Positions 8,541-16,461 of a stretch of 64,000 nucleotides of DNA are shown here, piece after piece. The stretch comes from CAG-411 sp050875145. Lineage in GTDB: Bacteria > Bacillota > Clostridia > Lachnospirales > Lachnospiraceae. The notes beneath the pieces are model-generated. The model had not been told where the DNA came from and did no database searches. It saw only the letters and a list, made by a program, of their open reading frames with translations. Made by a program: the position numbers and the translations under genes. The stretch covers positions 140,134 through 204,133 of the forward strand of contig JBNMLH010000005.1 in the NCBI GenBank assembly GCA_050875145.1, read 5' to 3'. The number at the start of each line of letters is the position of its first letter. The stretch's first letter is position 1.

Positions 8541-10910
8541 ATGTCCTGGCAAAGAGGAAAAACAAAAGGAAGTATTACCGTATTTTTGTCTATGGTATTG
8601 CTTGTTATAGTGTCACTTATTGCGGCATGCTTGGAAAATGCCAGAGTACAGACAGCGTCCCTGCATATGGAACGCTGTCTGAAAGGTGGAATGGATGCAG
8701 TCTTAGCAGAATATTATAGACCTCTATATGAGGATTATCGTTTATTCTTTATGGATAAGGGAATTGAATCAGACGCATTGGAGTATCGAAAGATAGAAAA
8801 AACATTAATGCAATATTTGGACACAGGATTATCGACTACATATGAGAAAAATAATTTTAAGGAAAATGGTGTAGATTTATATAAGATCGGTTTGAATTCT
8901 GTACAGGTGTCTTCTGTTGTTCGGGCAACAGATTATCAAGGAAATCTGGTAGTGGATGAAGTGTTGCAATATATGAAATATGCGGCAGCAGTTAAGGAGT
9001 TACCATCCGTTTCATCTTATACAAAACTGGTAAAAGACACGAAGGCATTTTCTGATGTCATGGAGATAGAAAATGAGGTAGAGCAGGCATTTTCAAAATC
9101 AAGTGAATTATTAATAAAGTTAATGGGGCAGATAGAAGGTATCACTTATGGAAAAAATGGATTGGAAATTCAATCAAATGGAAGGATCAAAGTAAGAGAT
9201 TGTTTTGCAAAGAAAATATGCACAGATGTGCCTACCAAGGAGAGTGTGGGAGTTACAAATGAAAACGTATGGCAATCCTTAAAAGGGCATTATGTAAATG
9301 CATCTGCAATTTTAGTAGAAATAGATAAAATATTAAATACAATGTTAGAGAAAAGTTCAGAGAAAGCAGAAAATCAGGAAAATACAGATAACAATAAAGA
9401 AAAGACAAGTGGAAAGGAAAAGAAAAAACAGAAAGACCAGTCAGAATCAAAGGATTTTAAGAAGGAGAAAAAACAAATTATTCAAAAACAAAATACATTA
9501 CAAAAGATTGTTTCTGATACAATAAAGGAAACAAAAATGTCAATTCATACAATAGAGCAGTTACAAAAGACCATTCCAGAACTTTCTTCTCAAATTTCTG
9601 GCTATGAAAAAAAGGTGGGAGAACAAAAAAATAAAATTACAAACAAGCAGTATGGCAATTTACAACAAAATGTAACAGATGTAAGGAATGATATTTCCAA
9701 AATAAAACAAGTCGTAAATATGAAAAGTCAACTTCAAAAAAATTTGGATATATTAGAGGGATTAAATAGAGAACTCAAAAGAGAAGTAGGAAATACCAGA
9801 GAGGAGTATGAGAAGAAGAGAGAAGGAATAGCTAGCCAATTTGTAACATTAGAACAGTATAGTATATGTTCCATGGTTTTTTCTTATGGAACCATTGGAA
9901 ATAAAAATGTAAAAAATCCTGTGGACACTCTGAAAAAGTTGAAAGGTTCTGCGTTAAATTTAACAATGCCTGAAGGAAAAAAGGTATCTAAAAAAAGTAT
10001 TTCTAATCCGGATTACTATTTTAAAACATATAAGGGGAATACAACCGCAGTAGAAAATGTTAATACAGGAAATTATGTTATATCGGGTGATAAAAAAGGA
10101 CTCTTTCAAACAATAGGGAAGTTTTTTGGAGAAGAAAAGAGCGTTTTAAATTTGGGAAAAGATGTTACAAATGCAATACTATATCAGGCATATATTAGGC
10201 AATATTTTAAAAGCTTTGTTACTAAGGAGAATGTATTTGAAAAAACGCCATTAGAATACGAACAAGAATATATACTATGCGGGCAAAAATCAGATGAAGA
10301 AAATATAATGCAGGTAGTCAATCGTCTTTTGCTGTTGCGTACTGTGACAAATTTCTCTTATTTGCTGACAGATAGTGTAGGAATGAAAAAAGCATATGCA
10401 ACTGCTACGGCACTGGTAGGATTTACTGGTTTGGAACCTCTGATTCGAGCTACGCAGGTTACTATTTTAACAGTGTGGGCATATGAAGAGAGTCTGGTGG
10501 ATGTTGCTGCATTAATGCAAGGAAACAAAGTCCCTCTTTATAAGACTATAGATACTTTTATGCTTTCTTATTCGGATATCCTAAATTTTAATAAAAATAC
10601 CATGCAAAAGAAAGCAAAACAACTTGGAAGGAAAAGTGTAAAAGGTTCTATGAGTTATGAGGAGTATTTAACCCTCTTTCTATTGTTTGAAAAGCAGATA
10701 CAAAAAACATATCGTACAATGGATATGATTGAGGAAAATATGAAACTTCGTCATAGTAAGATGTTTTCTTTTGAAAAATGTATTTATAGTATGAAGGTTA
10801 AGGCTGACATTCAAATACCTGCAAAATTTGCAGCTTTGTCCCTTTTGACTGATTGGGATTATGCCAGTGGTCAATGGAATTTTGAGTTGGAGCAAGAATA
10901 TTCTTATTAG
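8541..10910 (+). CDS. DUF5702 protein, large pseudopilin-like Tad locus protein
   Basis: A 789-residue protein of unknown biochemical role found in Tad loci of Firmicutes. The N-terminus (KGSITVFLSMVLLVIVSLIAACLENARVQ) resembles the pseudopilin-type segment of TadE/TadG proteins. The part YYRPLYEDYRLFFMDKGIE that follows is characteristic of DUF5702. Residues about 270-430 are strongly charged and predicted coiled coil. A later hydrophobic stretch is near 630-660. It starts 12 bases after the pilin stop with GGAGGAG upstream. It could be a minor pilin or a surface-exposed assembly factor; no catalytic motif is visible. Confidence 0.8.
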   Translation: MSWQRGKTKGSITVFLSMVLLVIVSLIAACLENARVQTASLHMERCLKGGMDAVLAEYYRPLYEDYRLFFMDKGIESDALEYRKIEKTLMQYLDTGLSTTYEKNNFKENGVDLYKIGLNSVQVSSVVRATDYQGNLVVDEVLQYMKYAAAVKELPSVSSYTKLVKDTKAFSDVMEIENEVEQAFSKSSELLIKLMGQIEGITYGKNGLEIQSNGRIKVRDCFAKKICTDVPTKESVGVTNENVWQSLKGHYVNASAILVEIDKILNTMLEKSSEKAENQENTDNNKEKTSGKEKKKQKDQSESKDFKKEKKQIIQKQNTLQKIVSDTIKETKMSIHTIEQLQKTIPELSSQISGYEKKVGEQKNKITNKQYGNLQQNVTDVRNDISKIKQVVNMKSQLQKNLDILEGLNRELKREVGNTREEYEKKREGIASQFVTLEQYSICSMVFSYGTIGNKNVKNPVDTLKKLKGSALNLTMPEGKKVSKKSISNPDYYFKTYKGNTTAVENVNTGNYVISGDKKGLFQTIGKFFGEEKSVLNLGKDVTNAILYQAYIRQYFKSFVTKENVFEKTPLEYEQEYILCGQKSDEENIMQVVNRLLLLRTVTNFSYLLTDSVGMKKAYATATALVGFTGLEPLIRATQVTILTVWAYEESLVDVAALMQGNKVPLYKTIDTFMLSYSDILNFNKNTMQKKAKQLGRKSVKGSMSYEEYLTLFLLFEKQIQKTYRTMDMIEENMKLRHSKMFSFEKCIYSMKVKADIQIPAKFAALSLLTDWDYASGQWNFELEQEYSY

Positions 10911-10993
10911 TAGTATTACTGAAGTAGCAGATTTTCGTATTACTGCATAAAACGATAGTAATTTCATGACAGATGATAATATAAGAAAGTACG

Positions 10994-11186
10994 GACTGGT
11001 GAAAAATACTCTTTCAGGAAACGATACTGTTTAATTATTATGATTGCACAGCAGAAAGTATATTACCTCTTATAAATAAGGATAGATACAAAATAGGGGC
11101 TTGCAAGTGTAGCTATTTGTTTTTCATTTGTAATCCATTTGTGTTTGTCGAAAAATCCATACTTGAAAGAGTATTTTTCATCAGTC
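10994..11186. repeat. Long inverted repeat flanking about 147 bases inside the Tad locus
   Basis: Two 23-base arms (10994-11016 and 11164-11186) are reverse complements apart from one G-T position. The core TGAAAAATACTCTTTCA is perfect. They fill most of the 296-base gap between the DUF5702 and TadE genes, the only sizeable break in the second half of the locus. The 147-base interior has no ORF. A Spo0A-box-like TGTCGAA lies at 11146-11152. The downstream AGGAGG of the TadE gene follows just after the right arm. It could be an invertible segment, a miniature mobile element or a large RNA stem; no target-site duplication is visible. Confidence 0.7.
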
Positions 11187-11206
11187 TGTAAAAGCAGGAG
11201 GAAAAG

Positions 11207-12040
11207 TTGAAAAAACAGAGTGAAAAAGGATCTATAACGGTGGAGGCATCGTTGATCATGCCGGTATTTTTGAGTGTAATTTTATTCTTTCTATATTTCT
11301 TTCAAATTATGCTTATACAGGAGAGAGTAAGTATAGGGCTTTGGGAAACTGCAAAAGAAATTTCAAAATATGGTTATATCTATAATGCTTATGGAATGGA
11401 GGAAATGAAATCTGATTATTATAAGTCCATGACTAGAAAATTGCTTGGTGGTTTTCTGACAGGAGAAAAAATGAAAACATATATACCAGACGTTTTGTTA
11501 GAGCAGTCGTGTATAAAGGGAAAAAGTCGGGGGATAACTTACTTAACTGAAGTAGGAAATGTGGATAAAGAGGTGAATTTAAAGGCTTCCTATGATGTAC
11601 AATTGCCGTTGTATCGGTTTGTATTACCTTCTATGCATTATGTGCAGCAGGTAAAGACCAGACTTTTTGTGGGAACAAACGAGATTGGTTTAAAAGGGGG
11701 CGAAAATGATGCGGATGATTGTAGCGTTTATATAACCAAAACGGGAATGAATAATAAAATTTATCATATGGTAATTACCTGTAGTCATTTAGATTTAAAA
11801 ATTTTAACTACAACGATTCAACAGGTTACATCTATGCGAAATCAATATGGAGGAAAGTACAAACCTTGCGAAAAATGTGTAAAAAATACTGTTATTACAG
11901 AGGGGAAAGCAATCTATGTGACAACAGATGGAAATCGGTATCATATTCAATTAAGTTGTTCTGGACTTACAAGGAATGTATCGGAAGTCAAATTATCGAC
12001 ATTGTCTGGTTATCGACCATGTAGTCGTTGTGGAAAGTAA
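11207..12040 (+). CDS. TadE-like pseudopilin with C-terminal Cys/His motif
   Basis: Minor pilin-like protein of the Tad system. KGSITVEASLIMPVFLSVILFFLYFF at the N-terminus is the classic TadE processing region, with Gly before the cut and Glu in the helix. The body is predicted extracellular. The last 80 residues hold KPCEKC, a HIQLSCSGL segment and PCSRCGK. These paired Cys motifs suggest a metal or disulfide-stabilised tail, unusual for TadE. The start is TTG at 11207, preceded by AGGAGG with good spacing. It begins a second segment of the locus after the inverted-repeat gap. Confidence 0.82.
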   Translation: MKKQSEKGSITVEASLIMPVFLSVILFFLYFFQIMLIQERVSIGLWETAKEISKYGYIYNAYGMEEMKSDYYKSMTRKLLGGFLTGEKMKTYIPDVLLEQSCIKGKSRGITYLTEVGNVDKEVNLKASYDVQLPLYRFVLPSMHYVQQVKTRLFVGTNEIGLKGGENDADDCSVYITKTGMNNKIYHMVITCSHLDLKILTTTIQQVTSMRNQYGGKYKPCEKCVKNTVITEGKAIYVTTDGNRYHIQLSCSGLTRNVSEVKLSTLSGYRPCSRCGK

Positions 12041-12060
12041 AAGGAAGGTAAGAGGTATCG

Positions 12061-12657
12061 ATGAAGAAACAGAAATTAGAACAGGGTAGTATGACAGTGG
12101 AGGCCGTTTTTGTATTTCCTATTATAATTTTTGTGTTAATAGCAATTATATATATGAGCCATTATATGGCAGATAAGTGCAAAGGGCAATCGATTATTAA
12201 TTTATATGCACAGGAACAGGCACTATGTTTAAAAGGACAATATCCGTTGGGGACAAATCAGGATTATACGAAAATTCTAGAAAAGGGTATCTATTTCTAT
12301 TTGTCCTCTCTAATAAAAGAAGAAACGGAGTTAAACAAACAGGTAAGAAAGCAATTATCAGATGCATTATTAATGGGAGAGGTGAGTAGTGTTGCAGCAA
12401 AAGTATCATATAATTCTGTAGTTATTACTGCGAAAATAAAACTTACTATTGGAATTAGCAGAGTAAAAGAATTTTTTACAGGGACCCCATTAGAATATAT
12501 CATTGATATAAAAATACCTGTTCATAGCCCGGAAGAATTTGTTCGTGCATATACTGCTTTAGCTGGTACGATGGACGAGGAAAAGGGAGAAAAAAGTATA
12601 AAAAACAAATTGATAGAGATAAAAGGAAAAAGTAAAAACAGCCATGAAAAAGATTGA
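12061..12657 (+). CDS. TadE-like pseudopilin (second copy)
   Basis: A 198-residue protein starting EQGSMTVEAVFVFPIIIFVLIAIIYM, a clear TadE-type leader and helix, with a moderately sized extracellular part and a Lys-rich tail. It lies 20 bases after the first TadE-like gene and 12 bases before the FHA gene, so it is in the same transcription unit. It is smaller than its neighbour and lacks the Cys tail. Function is inferred from the family: initiation or stabilisation of the Flp pilus. Confidence 0.8.
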   Translation: MKKQKLEQGSMTVEAVFVFPIIIFVLIAIIYMSHYMADKCKGQSIINLYAQEQALCLKGQYPLGTNQDYTKILEKGIYFYLSSLIKEETELNKQVRKQLSDALLMGEVSSVAAKVSYNSVVITAKIKLTIGISRVKEFFTGTPLEYIIDIKIPVHSPEEFVRAYTALAGTMDEEKGEKSIKNKLIEIKGKSKNSHEKD

Positions 12658-12669
12658 AAGGAGTAGAAA

Positions 12670-14169
12670 ATGTTAGAGGCGGAGGTAGTACATGACATTA
12701 AAAAGAATTATCTTGTAATTCAGGGAACAGAAGAAAAACAATATATGATACAAATGCTGGATGGAAATAGTGTAAAGGGTTTGCTGGAATTAGATGTTCG
12801 CATATTGGATAATAAGCGTCAATATTATTATGACATTACGGGAAAAGAAACTTTGGTGCAGAAATCATTAAAAGCAAAGTGGAGAAAAGGGGATGTGATT
12901 CAGGTTGTATCAAATATATTGGATGCACTTGGGAGAGCCAGAGAGTATTTGCTTTGGCCAGATCATTTTGTATTGAAGCCAGAATATATTTATCGACAGA
13001 TGGAAACGGGAGAAGTATTCCTTTGCTATACATGGAGTTATGAGCAGAATATAAATGAGCAGTTGACAGAATTGTTTTCCTATTTTTTAGAGCAGGTAGA
13101 TTATGCGGATAGGGAAGCAGTGGAGCTTGTGTATAGGCTTTATGATATCAGCAGGGAGGAAAACTGTACGTTACAGCGTTTATGGAGTGGATTTTCTATG
13201 GATAGAAAAGAAATTCAGCAAAAACCAAAAGAGAATCAGAGGCAGTATGCAGAATATCCTGTCGTTGATAAAGAGGATAAGGGAGGTCAGTATGGAGAAA
13301 AAGATGGAAAAGTGTCAATGGAGGCTAAAAGAAAAGAATATGGACCTTTGACAAATAAGAAAAATATACGGAGAGACAAAGATAAGGCATTAACGGGAAT
13401 ACAAAAAATTAAGAAAACGAAAAGCGTGCCAAAAGAAAACAAAGACCATAAAGAGAATAAGCATTCTGTGAAAATATCTGTAGAAAAAATAGTGGTAGCG
13501 GTAGTATTACAGATTGCAATTTTGTTAGTGTTGTCTGTAGGAGCAAAATATGGAATGTTTTGGCAGTATGGGCAATTGTCTTATACAAAGATGGGGGGAT
13601 GCTTATTAATATGCGGGATATTAGATTGGTATATTTTGTCTAAGGTCTTTAGGGAGGAGGAAGAGAGAGACCCTGTTTGGCATGAAGAAGAACAGGAAAT
13701 AAAACGGGAAATAAAACAAGAATGGGAAATACAAAAGCCAAAAGAAATAAAAAAAGTTTCTGCAACAAATTTTTATTCCTATGAAAAAACGGCTATTACA
13801 GATTCAGAAAAAACAATTGTACAGCCTGCGCCTTTGTTTAGTAGAAAAAATGAGATGCAAAGACCGCAGTGTTATTTAGTGCCTGAAAATGAGGAGCAAA
13901 TTAAAATTGAAGTGGCAGAATTTCCATTTTTTATTGGGAGGTTTCAAAAAGATACTGATCAATTGAAAGAACAAGTGAATATAAGTCGTATGCATTGTAA
14001 ATTAGAAAAACAAAATGGACGTTTTTTTCTGTCTGATCTACATTCGACCAACGGAACTTATATAAATCAAAAAAGACTAGAAGGAGAAGGAAAAGAAGAA
14101 GTAAAAGAAGGGGATGTGATTTCACTTGCAGATATACAGTATCGGTTTACATTGCCAGCACATATATAA
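12670..14169 (+). CDS. DUF6382 and FHA domain membrane protein of the Tad locus
   Basis: Three parts are visible. An N-terminal DUF6382-type domain (about 1-170) is followed by a charged linker, two membrane helices at about 275-320 (IVVAVVLQIAILLVLSVG and LLICGILDWYILS) and a second charged linker. A C-terminal FHA domain (about 410-495) shows FFIGRF, ISRMHCKL and STNGTYIN. FHA domains bind phosphothreonine, so this protein may link pilus function to Ser/Thr phosphorylation. A Hanks-type kinase is encoded at 35592 but the connection is speculative. RBS AAAGGAG. Last gene of the Tad unit. Confidence 0.85.
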   Translation: MLEAEVVHDIKKNYLVIQGTEEKQYMIQMLDGNSVKGLLELDVRILDNKRQYYYDITGKETLVQKSLKAKWRKGDVIQVVSNILDALGRAREYLLWPDHFVLKPEYIYRQMETGEVFLCYTWSYEQNINEQLTELFSYFLEQVDYADREAVELVYRLYDISREENCTLQRLWSGFSMDRKEIQQKPKENQRQYAEYPVVDKEDKGGQYGEKDGKVSMEAKRKEYGPLTNKKNIRRDKDKALTGIQKIKKTKSVPKENKDHKENKHSVKISVEKIVVAVVLQIAILLVLSVGAKYGMFWQYGQLSYTKMGGCLLICGILDWYILSKVFREEEERDPVWHEEEQEIKREIKQEWEIQKPKEIKKVSATNFYSYEKTAITDSEKTIVQPAPLFSRKNEMQRPQCYLVPENEEQIKIEVAEFPFFIGRFQKDTDQLKEQVNISRMHCKLEKQNGRFFLSDLHSTNGTYINQKRLEGEGKEEVKEGDVISLADIQYRFTLPAHI

Positions 14170-14214
14170 AGGAATATAAAAGGCAAAATTCGTTAGACGA
14201 CTCGTTTCTCTACC

Positions 14215-14243
14215 TTGTATCTCCTACTTAATCTTGTTATAAT
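14215..14243 (+). promoter_or_regulatory. Promoter before the rhomboid gene
   Basis: Extended -10 TGTTATAAT (hexamer 14238-14243) with a weak -35 TTGTAT (14215-14220) 17 bases upstream. The first in-frame ATG (14247) lies only three bases after the -10 box, so a transcript made here could not use it. That argues for translation from the TTG at 14286, nine bases after AAGGAAAGG. Confidence 0.5.
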
Positions 14244-14285
14244 AAAATGAAAAAGAATTTTTATGAGAAGGAAAGGAAATACAAA

Positions 14286-15335
14286 TTGTCTATGCAAATG
14301 GAACAGATTACAAAGCACATGGTACATTCAGGCTTTACACGAGCAGTGGTCAATGGAAGTCATGTAGAAGTTTTATTGCAGGTGCAGGCGAGAGATGCAT
14401 ATGCAGTAGTTATGGTGGACTGTGATTGCTTTGAAAATATGACGGTAGAAGATTACGAAAATTTGCAAAGAGGTGTTCGGAGTTCTTTGTATCAGTATGA
14501 TTTTCAACAGGTTCGCATGTTAAATGTTCTTTGTACCAAAGACCCAAAGCGGGTAAAGAATTTGGTGGAAGCATTTGGAGAACATTGGGTTATTGATATG
14601 AGTGAAAATCGTTTGTTAATTTATGAGAATCAGATTGCATCCTTTTTAAATACGAAAGAAGTGATAGAAGAAGTTTTATTGTACGGAGATGAAGTTGTAA
14701 TTGAGCAGGTGGAAAAGAGAGCTAACTTTTTTTCGATACTGAAAGATAATTATTGCACATATTCCTTGGTTCTTATCAATTGTCTTGTGTTTTTAGTATT
14801 ATCCATTATAGGAGATACAGAGAATGTAATGTTTATGGAAAAGCATGGAGCTTTAGTAATTTCACAGGTGGGGCATGGTCTATGGGAGACACAGATGATA
14901 ACCAGTATGTTTATGCATTTTGGAGTCTCTCATTTGTTAAATAATATGTTTATGCTTCTTGTCATGGGCTCTTATCTGGAAAAGAGAATGGAAAAATGGA
15001 AGTATATGACCATATATCTGGGTGCAGGACTGATTGGAAATATTGTGTCGCTGTATTATTATATTGGAACTGGAAATGTGGATGTGGTATGCGCTGGAGC
15101 ATCTGGTGCGATTTTTGGTTTAACAGGAGCCTTACTGTGGGTAATTATCTGTAACCATGGAAGAATAGAGGATATCTCCTGGTTTCAGATTGCATTTCTT
15201 ATTTTGTTAAATATTTATGTGGGAATGGCAGATTCTACGGTAGGAAATGCAGCACATATTGGTGGTCTTATAGGAGGATTTTTATTGGCAGTAGTGCTTT
15301 ACAGAGGAATAGACAAGGAGGATAGAGCGTCATGA
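14286..15335 (+). CDS. Rhomboid family intramembrane serine protease
   Basis: Cleaves membrane proteins within or near the bilayer. The frame is open from the ATG at 14247, but promoter and RBS placement favour the TTG at 14286. A soluble N-terminal domain of about 160 residues is followed by six or seven helices. Rhomboid hallmarks are MFMHFGVSHLLNN, the catalytic Ser in GASGAIFG and the catalytic His in NAAHIGGLIGG. It overlaps the next gene by four bases (ATGA), implying coupling. The substrate is unknown; surface proteins or Tad components are possible clients by neighbourhood only. Confidence 0.92.
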   Translation: MSMQMEQITKHMVHSGFTRAVVNGSHVEVLLQVQARDAYAVVMVDCDCFENMTVEDYENLQRGVRSSLYQYDFQQVRMLNVLCTKDPKRVKNLVEAFGEHWVIDMSENRLLIYENQIASFLNTKEVIEEVLLYGDEVVIEQVEKRANFFSILKDNYCTYSLVLINCLVFLVLSIIGDTENVMFMEKHGALVISQVGHGLWETQMITSMFMHFGVSHLLNNMFMLLVMGSYLEKRMEKWKYMTIYLGAGLIGNIVSLYYYIGTGNVDVVCAGASGAIFGLTGALLWVIICNHGRIEDISWFQIAFLILLNIYVGMADSTVGNAAHIGGLIGGFLLAVVLYRGIDKEDRAS

Positions 15336-16348
15336 GAATTAATATTTATTATGGCGGAAGAGGCTTAATTGAAGATCCCACTATTTATGTGATGGATAAA
15401 TTAACGGAGGTATTGGAAGAGTTACGTGTGGAAGTTGTTCGCTACAATTTATATGAGGATAAAAAGGGAATTAATATGTTGCCGAATACTATAAAAGAGG
15501 CAGATGGTGTAATTTTAGCCACTACGGTTGAATGGTTTGGTATTGGTGGTTTAATGCAGCAATTTCTGGATGCTTGTTGGTTATATGGTGATAAAGGTAA
15601 ATTAAATGGGATGCGTATGCTTCCGGTTGTACTTTCTTCCACTTGTGGGGAACGGGATGCACAGTATACTCTGGTAAAAGCATGGGAGCTTCTTGGAGGA
15701 GCACCTTGTGAAGGCATCTGTGCTTATGTAAAAAATCATGTGGAGTTTGAAACAAATGCGGGATATGCTTTTTTAATTGAAAAGAAAGCAGAAGAAGTAT
15801 ACCGCCTAATTAGTCATAAACAACAGAATTTCCCGACTAGCATCAATGTAGTGACGGAGACGGTGCTACAGGGAAATGCGTTGGAATTAACACCGCAGGA
15901 GAGTGAGCAGTTGTCTATTTATGTGTCTGACGATAGTTATGTAAAAAAACAAAAAGAGGACATACAAGAACTGGCACAGATGTTTAAGGGAATGTTAGGA
16001 GAAGAAACAGAAAAAGAGGAAAATGTGGCAAAAGAGGATGAAGTTGTAGAGACTCGTATTCCTGCATTTAGAAGTCATTTTCATGGACAAATGGGACTGA
16101 AGGCTACCTATTGTTTTAACATTGAAGAGGAAGATGTTCATCTTCTGTTAGAAGTAAAAGGTGAAAAGCTTACTTGCACTTATGTAGATTCTGATGAAGC
16201 GGAGGTGTCTGTAAAGATTACAACAGAAGTGTTACAGAATATTTTAGATGGTGAAATGACATTGCAACGTGCGTTTATGTCTGGAGCAGTGACTGCCAAA
16301 GGAGATTTTAAGGTGTTACGAAATTTTGACTTGTTGTTTCAATTTTAA
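15332..16348 (+). CDS. Flavodoxin-fold protein fused to an SCP2 sterol-carrier-like domain
   Basis: The N-terminal 160 residues have an NADPH-dependent FMN reductase/flavodoxin fold (MRINIYYGGRG, ADGVILATTVEWFGIGGLMQQFLD). The C-terminal 100 residues (about 240-338) match an SCP2-like domain (LEVKGEKLTCTYVDSDEAEVSVKIT ... ILDGEMTLQRAFMSGAVTAKGDF). A charged linker joins them. Family knowledge suggests FMN binding and a hydrophobic ligand in the SCP2 cavity, but the reaction is unknown. Translationally coupled to the rhomboid gene, hinting at a membrane-linked role. Confidence 0.82.
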   Translation: MRINIYYGGRGLIEDPTIYVMDKLTEVLEELRVEVVRYNLYEDKKGINMLPNTIKEADGVILATTVEWFGIGGLMQQFLDACWLYGDKGKLNGMRMLPVVLSSTCGERDAQYTLVKAWELLGGAPCEGICAYVKNHVEFETNAGYAFLIEKKAEEVYRLISHKQQNFPTSINVVTETVLQGNALELTPQESEQLSIYVSDDSYVKKQKEDIQELAQMFKGMLGEETEKEENVAKEDEVVETRIPAFRSHFHGQMGLKATYCFNIEEEDVHLLLEVKGEKLTCTYVDSDEAEVSVKITTEVLQNILDGEMTLQRAFMSGAVTAKGDFKVLRNFDLLFQF

Positions 16349-16407
16349 AGAATTTTTTTAACATTGTGCTTATTAGAGGATAGTTCCTTATCCGTTTCAT
16401 TAATTAT

Positions 16408-16439
16408 AATAGGCGTGTTGCTACTGCAACACGCCTATT
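16408..16439. terminator. Bidirectional terminator between convergent genes
   Basis: A perfect 14-base stem (arm AATAGGCGTGTTGC) with a TACT loop lies between the SCP2 fusion gene and the convergent starch-binding protein gene. AT-rich flanks on both sides suit termination in either direction. Confidence 0.8.
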
Positions 16440-16461
16440 ATTGTATTCTGAAAATTTCAAA

